Positions 1 to 5,638 of a stretch of DNA of 7,299 nucleotides are shown in pieces; the stretch's first letter is position 1; each line of letters opens with the position of its first letter. The notes under the pieces are model-generated. The model was not told the DNA's origin. It did no database searches and saw only the letters and a list, made by a program, of their open reading frames with translations. This DNA is from an uncultured Bacteroidota bacterium (lineage in GTDB: Bacteria; Bacteroidota; Bacteroidia; Chitinophagales; Saprospiraceae). The translations under genes and the position numbers were made by a program. Location: NCBI GenBank assembly GCA_937926185.1, contig CALEYM010000421.1:1-7299 (forward strand). The letters are read 5' to 3'.

Positions 1-53
1 TTGGTGCCTAAGGCGAGGCCGCCTGCCCCGGCAAATAGTTCCATCGTTCGCAT
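1..53 (-). CDS. DNA (cytosine-5)-methyltransferase, N-terminal fragment (runs off the window)
   Basis: Only the first 17 codons are in the window. They read MRTMELFAGAGGLALGT, and ELFAGAGGLALG is motif I (the SAM-binding loop, consensus D/E-LFAGxGGxxxG) of C5-cytosine DNA methyltransferases. The family transfers a methyl group from SAM to C5 of cytosine, usually within a type II restriction-modification system or as an orphan enzyme. The start at 51-53 lies three bases past the stop of the glycosylase gene and in the same frame, so the two are almost certainly co-transcribed and translationally coupled. The second Met (codon 4) is an alternative start. The catalytic PCQ motif, target-recognition domain and specificity are outside the window and cannot be judged. 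The motif is distinctive, but this rests on a very short stretch; a non-functional remnant cannot be excluded. Confidence 0.82.
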   Translation of the reverse strand, partial: MRTMELFAGAGGLALGT

Positions 54-56
54 AGC

Positions 57-716
57 TCAATGTGATTGTATAAGCTTAAAGAAATTACATTTTTCAGCCA
101 GTGCGCAAATATCGCATTTCGGTTTTTGACTTGTGCATACGAGAGTGGCATAATCCAGGATAGCCCAGTTAATTTCTTTCGAAGAAGGGTGATCGGTAAC
201 CTTGTTTGCCGTTTGTTTTAGTTGTTTATCAAATCGGTAATCTTTTACCCGCCTGGGAGCAAAGTATCTTTCCAAAAGCCTGGCCATATTTACATCCAAC
301 AATGCCGACGGTTTATTCAGGACAAATAGGTCGAAAGCGTTCGCAGTATACTGGCCAAATAGGGACAATTCTTCTACCAGGTCTTTTGTTTCCGGGAGAT
401 CACCTTTGTGACGCTTCATTTCAACTCCTAACTGATGCAATCGTCCAGCTTTTAAATTATGCAGGCCGAACGGGCGTAACACTGAACGCAATTCTGATTC
501 CGGCGCCTTGGCTAACAATTCCCAGGAAGGATATTGACTTAAGAAACCGGGTAAATATTTAGCCACTGTTACTGCCTTCGTCCGTTGGAGCAAGATTTCA
601 GCAATAATTATTTCATAATTAGATGCACCTTTTTCCCGCCACGGAAATTTTCTGCCAAATCTTGAAAACCAATCCAGCAAAACATTCTGAAGATGTATAA
701 TCTTTTCCTGATCCAT
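57..716 (-). CDS. Endonuclease III-superfamily DNA glycosylase, MIG-like (probable G:T mismatch glycosylase)
   Basis: A 219-residue HhH-GPD glycosylase with a 4Fe-4S cluster. Visible features in order: FPWR at 24-27, EILLQRT at 40-46 (as in MutY/MIG proteins), the hairpin region LSLFGQYTANA around 117-127, Asp141 in LLDVN (the catalytic Asp position), and Cys194-x6-Cys201-x2-Cys204-x5-Cys210, a complete cluster loop. Tyr123 occupies the position that is Lys in endonuclease III (lyase-active) and Ser in MutY. A Tyr there with the Asp is the arrangement of MIG of Methanothermobacter, a monofunctional G:T/G:U mismatch glycosylase. The length fits MIG and is too short for MutY, whose C-terminal 8-oxoG-recognition domain is absent. 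It lies just upstream of a C5-methyltransferase gene, so the inferred role is removal of thymine arising from deaminated 5-methylcytosine. The hairpin is degenerate (SLFG where GVG is usual). GC is about 41% by hand count, below its neighbours. Substrate specificity is inferred. Confidence 0.87.
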   Translation of the reverse strand: MDQEKIIHLQNVLLDWFSRFGRKFPWREKGASNYEIIIAEILLQRTKAVTVAKYLPGFLSQYPSWELLAKAPESELRSVLRPFGLHNLKAGRLHQLGVEMKRHKGDLPETKDLVEELSLFGQYTANAFDLFVLNKPSALLDVNMARLLERYFAPRRVKDYRFDKQLKQTANKVTDHPSSKEINWAILDYATLVCTSQKPKCDICALAEKCNFFKLIQSH

Positions 717-768
717 TTGCCAAGTTACCCAATTTTACTTCTTACCCGGCATTATTTTTATCTGTATA

Positions 769-776
769 CAAAGATA
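769..776 (-). promoter_or_regulatory. Candidate -7 promoter element for the glycosylase-methyltransferase pair
   Basis: The minus strand reads TATCTTTG, a match to the Bacteroidota -7 consensus TAnnTTTG, with about 52 nt between it and the glycosylase start codon. No convincing TTTG -33 box is seen at the usual 19-21 nt further upstream, so this rests on the -7 element and its position alone. Confidence 0.4.
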
Positions 777-863
777 GTCGTCTTCCTCAATTTGATCTTT
801 ACCCTTTGTCTTTTGACCAGATAAAAACTGGAATCTTCCGTCTCATCTTTTTCTTCCATTCAA

Positions 864-1610
864 ATGCATACTATGTCTCGCTCAATCATCTTTTTGACAT
901 TCCTCTCCTTCCTTGTACTCGCCTGTTCCGACGGCAAACGCGATATCCGCGATTACTACTTCCCGGTGGAATCTTTGCAGGATGGCCTGGTATACGCTTA
1001 TTCCGCCGAGGAAGGCGATACTTCCGAGCGGCGGTACTGGTACTACCGCGCCTTCGAACAGGACAGCGGTCTTTTTTTGGTCAGCACCCAGTACGACCGG
1101 AATTTTGAGATCGTTCAGGTCCTGCGCGAAAAGATTTTAGACAGCGGTTCGCGGGCGCGCAACAGCTTTTTATACGAAACGGATACGGTCAGCGGCAAAG
1201 CACGGCCCATTCCGACTGTCATCGAGTCGCCGGACTTGTTTCCTTTCCGGGTAAGCGACTCCCTGGGGGTATTCTTATTTAGTCTGAAATATCATCCCCT
1301 GTTCGACACGACGGCCACCATCTATATCATCCGAAACCGTCGTTACCTGGGCGACGGTCCCGGTTTTGAATTTGCCGGTAAAAAATACCCCACCATTCGG
1401 TTCGGCCTGCAGGAGGCCGTGGGAAATGAAAAAGAAGGCGCTTCGGAAGTAGCCGGCACAGGCCAGGAATGGTATGCCAAAGGCCTGGGGTTGGTTTATT
1501 CTGAAAAATCATTTGCCGCGGGCAAAATCCGCTACGTTTTCCGGCTGAAAGAGACTTTTCCGATGACGGAACTGGAAAGGCGGGCAAAGCGGCAATTTGA
1601 GACAGAGTAA
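864..1610 (+). CDS. Putative lipoprotein of unknown function
   Basis: I do not recognise this 248-residue protein. What can be seen is a type II signal peptide: a short N-terminus with one Arg, a hydrophobic run (residues 8-19, IIFLTFLSFLVL) and a lipobox ending in Cys21 (VLAC). It would be exported and lipid-anchored. Residues after the Cys are SDGKRD, which may act as a surface-export signal as in some Bacteroidota lipoproteins, but the match is loose. The mature part is soluble, rich in aromatic and charged residues (for example YYFPVESLQDG, RRYWYYRAF), has no further membrane segment or cysteine cluster, and ends in a charged segment. Met4 (873) is an equally good start and gives a more typical signal peptide. 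The gene is divergent from the glycosylase and convergent with the sugar-phosphate transferase, so it is probably a single-gene unit. Its coding frame is well supported by length and by the signal peptide. Confidence 0.72.
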   Translation: MHTMSRSIIFLTFLSFLVLACSDGKRDIRDYYFPVESLQDGLVYAYSAEEGDTSERRYWYYRAFEQDSGLFLVSTQYDRNFEIVQVLREKILDSGSRARNSFLYETDTVSGKARPIPTVIESPDLFPFRVSDSLGVFLFSLKYHPLFDTTATIYIIRNRRYLGDGPGFEFAGKKYPTIRFGLQEAVGNEKEGASEVAGTGQEWYAKGLGLVYSEKSFAAGKIRYVFRLKETFPMTELERRAKRQFETE

Positions 1611-1656
1611 TTAAGCGTCATTAATCGTCAATGCGTCATTTTGAGGGGAATACGGT
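1611..1656. repeat. Short convergent spacer with three CGTCA repeats
   Basis: The 46-bp gap between two convergent genes holds CGTCA at 1616-1620, 1626-1630 and 1634-1638, two of them within GCGTCATT copies. No hairpin with a following T-run is visible, so I cannot identify a terminator for either gene here. Confidence 0.4.
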
Positions 1657-2718
1657 TCAGGAAAACCCCACTTTGCGCTGATACCGCCGGACAAGCCAGC
1701 GCAACCAAAAAGAAAATACGATGACGATGATCAGTTCGAGCAGCAATAGCCATGAAGTTCCCCAGGTGTGCAGGGCTGCCACCCAGGCCAGGATCAGCAC
1801 ATTGAGCCCGACGAGTACGGCCGTGGCCTGCATGTGGGTAAGGCCGGCATCCAGCAGCTGATGGTGAATATGGCTCCGGTCGGGGTGGAACGGCGATTGC
1901 CCCCTGCGCAGCCGGTGGGTAAATACCCGCAGGGTATCGAAGATCGGCAGGATCAGCACGGCTATGGCAATGGCCGGGGCCGATTCGAATTTCAAAGATT
2001 CGCTTTCAGAAACGGCTGTATTCAGTTCCACAAACTTGATGGCCAGCACGGCGCAGACCGTTCCGATCAGCATGGCGCCGGTATCGCCCATGAAAATACG
2101 CGCCGGCGTAAAATTATATTTTAAAAAAGCGGTGAGGGCGCCAGTCAGTGAAAAGGCCAGTACGGCAAACTCCATAAAACCGGTCATAAAAAACCATCCG
2201 CCCAGCGTCGCACAGGCCAGCAGGCCAATACTGCCGGCCAGGCCGTTGATCCCATCGATCAGGTTGAATGCGTTGACGATACCAACGATCACCAGGACAG
2301 AAAGAATAAAACTCGGCAATTCCGGCAATTCGTATACGCCGAACACGCCGTATAAGCTGGTAATCTTTACATGCGATTTGTATACCAGAATAAGCGCGGC
2401 CAGTATCTGACCGAAAAGTTTTTTAGCAGGGGAAAGCGGTACCAGGTCGTCTTTCACGCCGATCAGGAAAATAATGACCAGGGCCGCTAAAATGTACTGC
2501 AGCATGCCGAAGGATTGAACAGGCGCCCACAGGATAATCCCGCAAATTGCGCCGGCAAAAATGGCAACGCCGCCCAGCGAAGGTGTCGGCTCGTCGTGAG
2601 CACTGCGCGCATTCGGGCTATCGTACAATTTCCTCACCCGCGCCACCCCAATAATGGACGGTATGGCGAGATAAGTCAGGGTAAAAGCCGTGATAAATCC
2701 CAAAAGGATTGCGAACAT
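1657..2718 (-). CDS. Polyprenyl-phosphate N-acetylhexosamine-1-phosphate transferase (WecA/TagO type)
   Basis: A 353-residue polytopic inner-membrane enzyme of the MraY/WecA family. It transfers a sugar-1-phosphate from a UDP-sugar to undecaprenyl phosphate, the first step of many O-antigen, capsule and wall-glycan pathways. Family motifs from the chosen start: HDEPTPSLGG at 41-50, paired Asp90-Asp91, NAFNLIDGINGLAG at 149-162, FMGDTGAMLIG at 209-219, and SHIHHQLLDAG at 282-292. The HIHH-type loop points to WecA/TagO rather than MraY, and UDP-GlcNAc is the likeliest donor, though the exact sugar cannot be read. About ten hydrophobic segments are visible. The frame stays open upstream to an ATG at 2874, but those 52 extra residues translate the tandem repeat and palindromes and lie upstream of the candidate promoter. 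I therefore chose the ATG at 2716-2718, which begins the usual first membrane helix (MFAILLGF). No other glycan genes are nearby. Confidence 0.9.
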   Translation of the reverse strand: MFAILLGFITAFTLTYLAIPSIIGVARVRKLYDSPNARSAHDEPTPSLGGVAIFAGAICGIILWAPVQSFGMLQYILAALVIIFLIGVKDDLVPLSPAKKLFGQILAALILVYKSHVKITSLYGVFGVYELPELPSFILSVLVIVGIVNAFNLIDGINGLAGSIGLLACATLGGWFFMTGFMEFAVLAFSLTGALTAFLKYNFTPARIFMGDTGAMLIGTVCAVLAIKFVELNTAVSESESLKFESAPAIAIAVLILPIFDTLRVFTHRLRRGQSPFHPDRSHIHHQLLDAGLTHMQATAVLVGLNVLILAWVAALHTWGTSWLLLLELIIVIVFSFWLRWLVRRYQRKVGFS

Positions 2719-2742
2719 GGGAGGATCGTGCCGGTTATGATT

Positions 2743-2760
2743 GTCCCGAGGCCTCGGGAC
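2743..2760. repeat. 18-bp perfect palindrome in the transferase leader
   Basis: GTCCCGAGGCCTCGGGAC reads the same on both strands. It ends 24 bp upstream of the transferase start codon, so it would fold as a GC-rich hairpin (7-bp stem, GGCC loop) in that gene's mRNA leader. It could be a translational or stability element, a protein-binding site, or one copy of a dispersed chromosomal repeat. Function not determined. Confidence 0.75.
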
Positions 2761-2788
2761 GGATTGCGGATTACGGATTGCGGATTGC
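2761..2788. repeat. Four tandem 7-bp repeats (GGATTGC)
   Basis: The units are GGATTGC, GGATTAC, GGATTGC and GGATTGC in direct contact, abutting the 18-bp palindrome on one side and overlapping the 14-bp palindrome at 2785-2798 on the other. The array lies between the candidate promoter and the start codon of the transferase, so copy-number change would alter leader length without touching the protein. Confidence 0.8.
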
Positions 2789-2798
2789 AACGTTGCAA
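2785..2798. repeat. 14-bp perfect palindrome overlapping the transferase promoter element
   Basis: TTGCAACGTTGCAA is self-complementary and overlaps the CAAA end of the minus-strand candidate -7 element at 2796-2803. Its position around the expected transcription start makes it a plausible repressor operator, but no regulator is encoded in the window. Confidence 0.55.
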
Positions 2799-2803
2799 AA
2801 GTA
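2796..2803 (-). promoter_or_regulatory. Candidate -7 promoter element for the sugar-phosphate transferase
   Basis: The minus strand reads TACTTTTG, matching TAnnTTTG, with about 77 nt between it and the chosen ATG at 2718. Transcription from here would begin well downstream of the alternative ATG at 2874, which supports the internal start. No clear -33 TTTG box is seen. Confidence 0.5.
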
Positions 2804-2810
2804 TGTTTTT

Positions 2811-2834
2811 CTCCGGAGCCCCGGGTACCCGGGG
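2811..2834. repeat. Abutting 8-bp and 16-bp palindromes between divergent promoters
   Basis: CTCCGGAG (2811-2818) is followed without a gap by CCCCGGGTACCCGGGG (2819-2834), both perfect palindromes. They occupy the space between two outward-facing TACTTTTG elements, where the -33 regions of both promoters should be. This suggests a shared operator, but it could also be a GC-rich dispersed repeat. Confidence 0.6.
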
Positions 2835-2840
2835 AAACGT

Positions 2841-2848
2841 TACTTTTG
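2841..2848 (+). promoter_or_regulatory. Candidate -7 promoter element for the DUF4294 gene
   Basis: TACTTTTG matches the Bacteroidota TAnnTTTG element and has 60 nt between it and the start of the DUF4294 gene. It is the mirror image of the element at 2796-2803. A -33 TTTG box is not evident. Confidence 0.5.
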
Positions 2849-2908
2849 AGGGCGCTTTCGTCCGAATGAAGCAACGAAAATCCGAGTAAAGCGTTTTATA
2901 CCAGCGCT

Positions 2909-3541
2909 ATGATCACAACCGTTTTAATGCCTGTGAAAACCCGGTTTATTTTTCCCTTTCTTTGGTTTGCAGCCACCGCGTTGCCGGCACAGCAGCCGGC
3001 CGATACATTGCCGGCGCCGTCTGGCGCATGGGCGCGACTGGAAGTGGAAAACGGCGATTCCACCTTCATCATGGCCCTGCGCCTCGTCAAAATTGCCGCG
3101 CGGCGCCAGTTCAAGGATTTTGCCGAACAACGCCAGTATTACCTCTATATGCGGGCTGCCCGCAAAGTTTATCCGTATGCCCTGCAGGCGATCAATCTCT
3201 ATGAAGAAATTCAGGCTGAAACGGAAGATATGAGCAAGCGCCAGCGCCGCCGCTATTTGCGCAGGGAGAACAAAGAACTCAAAGACGATTTTAAAGAACA
3301 AATGAAAAACCTTTCCCGCACGGAGGGCAAGGTGCTCATTAAAATGATCGAAAAGGAAATGGATAAACCTTTTTACGATCTGATAAAAGATACCCGCGGC
3401 GGGCTCACCGCCGGCTATTGGCATAATCTCGGCAAACTATGGGGCTACGATCTTAAACAAGGATATGAGCAGGGCGCCGATAAACTGCTCGATGAAATTT
3501 TCCTGGATTACGATTTCGGAAGGCCGGATTGGTGGAATTAA
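2909..3541 (+). CDS. DUF4294 family exported protein
   Basis: A 210-residue protein I assign to DUF4294, an uncharacterised Bacteroidota family, from its core: a RKVYPYALQAINLYEEI segment near residues 89-105, an Arg-rich stretch MSKRQRRRYLRRE near 109-121, GKVLIKMIEKE near 140-150 and FYDLIKDTRGGLTAGYWH near 155-172, ending in an acidic and aromatic tail. The N-terminus is a signal peptide (hydrophobic RFIFPFLWFAATALPA, likely cleavage after ALPA before QQ), so it should act in the periplasm or outer envelope. Met7 (2927) is a possible shorter start that still keeps the signal. The middle of the mature protein is strongly charged and probably helical. It is transcribed divergently from the sugar-phosphate transferase and its stop lies four bases from the convergent clpX stop. 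Function is unknown; I see no catalytic motif. Confidence 0.85.
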   Translation: MITTVLMPVKTRFIFPFLWFAATALPAQQPADTLPAPSGAWARLEVENGDSTFIMALRLVKIAARRQFKDFAEQRQYYLYMRAARKVYPYALQAINLYEEIQAETEDMSKRQRRRYLRRENKELKDDFKEQMKNLSRTEGKVLIKMIEKEMDKPFYDLIKDTRGGLTAGYWHNLGKLWGYDLKQGYEQGADKLLDEIFLDYDFGRPDWWN

Positions 3542-3545
3542 CTTG

Positions 3546-4826
3546 CTATGCAGCCTTCAGCCGTCCAACCCGCGAATGTTCCAGTTTTTCCCCGGCATAA
3601 TTCCGGTCAATGACCAGGGTTTTGTTTTCCTTTTTGCTCATCGGCAGGTCGAACATGGCGTCGGTCAGAATGGCTTCGCACAGGGAACGAAGGCCGCGGG
3701 CGCCGAGTTTGTATTCCAACGCTTTTTCGGCAATAAAATCAATGGCTTCCGGCAAAAATTGCAATTGAATACCTTCCAGGGCAAACAGTTTTTCATACTG
3801 GCGTACCAAGGCGTTACGCGGCTCGGTGAGGATACGGGTTAGAGCCGAAAGGTCGAGCGGATCGAGGTGCACCACCACCGGCAGACGGCCAACCAGTTCG
3901 GGGATGAGGCCGAAGTGTTTGACATCCTGGTGAGTAACGTATTGCAACAGGTTTTCCCGGTCGATTTCCTGCACTTGTTGTTTGGTGTATCCGATCACCT
4001 GGGTATTTACCCTGCGGGCGATCACCTTTTCAATGCCGTCGAATGCGCCGCCGCAGATGAACAGGATATTCTGGGTATTCACTTTCACCAATTTTTGTTC
4101 GGGGTGTTTGCGTCCGCCCTGCGGCGGCACCAGCACCTCGGCACCTTCCAGCATTTTCAGGAGGGCTTGCTGTACGCCTTCGCCCGATACATCGCGGGTG
4201 ATGGAAGGATTATCCTGTTTGCGGGCAATTTTATCGATTTCATCGATGTAAACAATACCGCGTTCGGCAGCCTCCACATCGTAATCGCATACCTGGAGCA
4301 AGCGCGCCAGTATACTTTCCACGTCTTCACCCACGTAACCGGCTTCCGTGAACACCGTGGCGTCCACGATGGCAAAGGGCACGTTGAGCAATTTGGCGAT
4401 CGTTTTGGCCAGCAGGGTTTTACCCGTGCCCGTCTGGCCGATAAACAACACGTTGGATTTTTCTATTTCCACGTCGTTGTCGTTCACCTTACCTGTTTGC
4501 TGCAAACGTTTGTAGTGGTTATATACGGCCACCGCCAGCACTTTTTTGGCTTCTTCCTGGCCGATCACATAGTTGTCGAGAAATGCCTTGATCTCGCGCG
4601 GCGGCGTCAGGCGTATCGGACCGCTGTATTTGGCGCTTTTCGGAGCGACGGCCTCCGCTTCGGGTTCTCCGCCCCGGTGCAACTCCTGATCGATAATTTC
4701 CTGTGCTTTTTCCACGCACATTTCGCAAATCTGCGCTTCCATGCCCGAAATCAGGATCATGACGTCTTCTTTGCTGCGCCCGCAAAAAGAACATTGGTGT
4801 GGGTTGACCCGGCCGCGTTTTATCAT
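3546..4826 (-). CDS. clpX: ClpX, ATP-dependent unfoldase subunit of the ClpXP protease
   Basis: A 426-residue AAA+ unfoldase that forms a hexamer, recognises tagged or adaptor-delivered proteins, unfolds them with ATP and threads them into ClpP. Visible parts: an N-terminal zinc-binding domain (Cys12-x2-Cys15, Cys34-x2-Cys37), an acidic and Pro-containing linker near 50-75, Walker A GQTGTGKT at 130-137, pore loop GYVG at 163-166, Walker B IVYIDEID at 191-198, HFGLIPELVGRLP at 304-316 and sensor-2 LGARGLR at 374-380. The ClpP-docking loop reads IGY (278-280) where E. coli has IGF. An in-frame TAA sits about 10 bases upstream of the ATG at 4824-4826, so this is the first possible start in the frame. 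It follows clpP in the same direction across a 98-bp spacer filled by a large inverted repeat. Length and motifs are fully normal; identity is certain on sequence grounds. Confidence 0.98.
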   Translation of the reverse strand: MIKRGRVNPHQCSFCGRSKEDVMILISGMEAQICEMCVEKAQEIIDQELHRGGEPEAEAVAPKSAKYSGPIRLTPPREIKAFLDNYVIGQEEAKKVLAVAVYNHYKRLQQTGKVNDNDVEIEKSNVLFIGQTGTGKTLLAKTIAKLLNVPFAIVDATVFTEAGYVGEDVESILARLLQVCDYDVEAAERGIVYIDEIDKIARKQDNPSITRDVSGEGVQQALLKMLEGAEVLVPPQGGRKHPEQKLVKVNTQNILFICGGAFDGIEKVIARRVNTQVIGYTKQQVQEIDRENLLQYVTHQDVKHFGLIPELVGRLPVVVHLDPLDLSALTRILTEPRNALVRQYEKLFALEGIQLQFLPEAIDFIAEKALEYKLGARGLRSLCEAILTDAMFDLPMSKKENKTLVIDRNYAGEKLEHSRVGRLKAA

Positions 4827-4833
4827 ATTCGTG

Positions 4834-4924
4834 TTTTAAATGTGGTCAATGAGATCAATGTGGTCAATGAGATCAATGTGGGGCCCTGCATTGACCACAT
4901 TGATCTCATTGACCACATTTAAAA
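4834..4924. repeat. 36-bp perfect inverted repeat made of 9-bp units, between clpP and clpX
   Basis: The left arm (4834-4869) and right arm (4889-4924) are perfectly complementary over 36 bp with a 19-nt centre that contains GGGCCC. The left side is itself a tandem array of 9-mers alternating AATGTGGTC and AATGAGATC (five units, 4839-4883, the last ending GGGG). The right side carries three complementary units (4893-4919) plus a remnant. The right arm touches the clpP stop codon and the left arm ends 7 bp before the clpX start. In the clpP-clpX transcript it would form one very stable hairpin. No U-run follows it in the direction of transcription, so it is not a standard intrinsic terminator. 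Likely roles are 3' protection of clpP mRNA, a partial block to clpX expression, or a dispersed repeat insertion. Confidence 0.92.
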
Positions 4925-5638
4925 TTATTTCACCTGCTTCCGCGGGTTATTCCGGTCGAGCACTTCGTCCACCAGGCCGTAGGCTTTGGCTTCTTCACCG
5001 CTCATCCAGTTGTCGCGGTCGCAATCTTCTTCGATGCGCTCGTACGGTTGCCCGGTGTGGTGCACCAGGATATCGTAGAGCGATTTTTGCATTTTTTTGA
5101 TCAGTTTGTATGTGATCTCGATATCCGATACCTGACCCTGGGCGCCACCCATCGGTTGGTGGATCATCACATGGCTGTGGTACAGGCAGCTGCGCTTGCC
5201 TTTGGTGCCGGAAGCCAGGAGCACTGCGCCCATGGAGGCAGCGAGTCCTGTACAGATAGTTGCCACGTCGGGCGCCACGTATTGCATGGTATCGTAAATA
5301 CCCAGCCCGTCGATCACCGAGCCGCCGGGGCTGTTGATAAACAGCTGGACATCGCGCTTGGGGTCGCTCGACTCGAGAAACAGCAATTGTGCCTGGATGA
5401 CGTTGGCCACGTATTCCGTGACCGGCACGCCCATGAAGATAATGCGGTCCATCATCAGGCGGCTGAACACGTCCATGGCCACGACGTTCATCTGTCGTTC
5501 CTCAATAACCGCGGGAGTGAAGGCCCGGATATTGGGCACGCTTACCGGCGTGGTGATATTGACGTACTTTTCAAGGTGCATGCCACTCATGCCAAGGTGT
5601 TTGGTGGCATACTTCATAAACTCATTTTTGTCGAACAT
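4925..5638 (-). CDS. clpP: ClpP, serine peptidase subunit of the Clp protease
   Basis: A 237-residue ClpP that assembles into the double-heptamer chamber and degrades polypeptides delivered by ClpX. The catalytic triad is visible: Ser135 in GLAASMGA, His160 in VMIHQPMGG and Asp209 in CDRDNWMS. The oxyanion and strand region INSPGGSVIDGLGIYDTM (101-118) and the DRIIFMG segment (64-70) are also typical. The enzyme is about 30 residues longer than E. coli ClpP, mostly at the N-terminus (roughly residues 1-35). This could be a longer propeptide that is self-removed; the alternative starts Met8, Met17 and Met20 would shorten it. It lies between tig and clpX on the same strand. A 202-bp gap separates it from tig, so it may have its own promoter, for which only a weak candidate is seen. 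Its stop codon directly abuts the inverted repeat. Confidence 0.98.
   Translation of the reverse strand: MFDKNEFMKYATKHLGMSGMHLEKYVNITTPVSVPNIRAFTPAVIEERQMNVVAMDVFSRLMMDRIIFMGVPVTEYVANVIQAQLLFLESSDPKRDVQLFINSPGGSVIDGLGIYDTMQYVAPDVATICTGLAASMGAVLLASGTKGKRSCLYHSHVMIHQPMGGAQGQVSDIEITYKLIKKMQKSLYDILVHHTGQPYERIEEDCDRDNWMSGEEAKAYGLVDEVLDRNNPRKQVK

Noticed and set aside
57..716. Annotation of the glycosylase as MutY (A/G-specific)
   Set aside because: The position that is Ser in MutY is Tyr123, and the C-terminal 8-oxoG-recognition domain of MutY is absent at 219 residues.
800..808. TACCCTTTG as a promoter element for the lipoprotein gene
   Set aside because: The spacing between TA and TTTG is three bases instead of two, and no -33 box precedes it.
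2719..2874. 52-residue N-terminal extension of the sugar-phosphate transferase starting at the ATG at 2874
   Set aside because: It translates the tandem repeat and palindromes, has no resemblance to the family N-terminus, and lies upstream of the candidate -7 element; the ATG at 2718 begins the usual first helix.
3867..4922. Long open frame on the plus strand opposite clpX
   Set aside because: It is the antisense shadow of clpX, and its C-terminus translates the 9-bp repeat array; the clpX frame on the other strand is unmistakable.
4834..4924. Reading the inverted repeat as an intrinsic terminator or a CRISPR-like array
   Set aside because: No U-run follows the hairpin in the direction of clpP-clpX transcription, and the units are directly abutting 9-mers without unique spacers.
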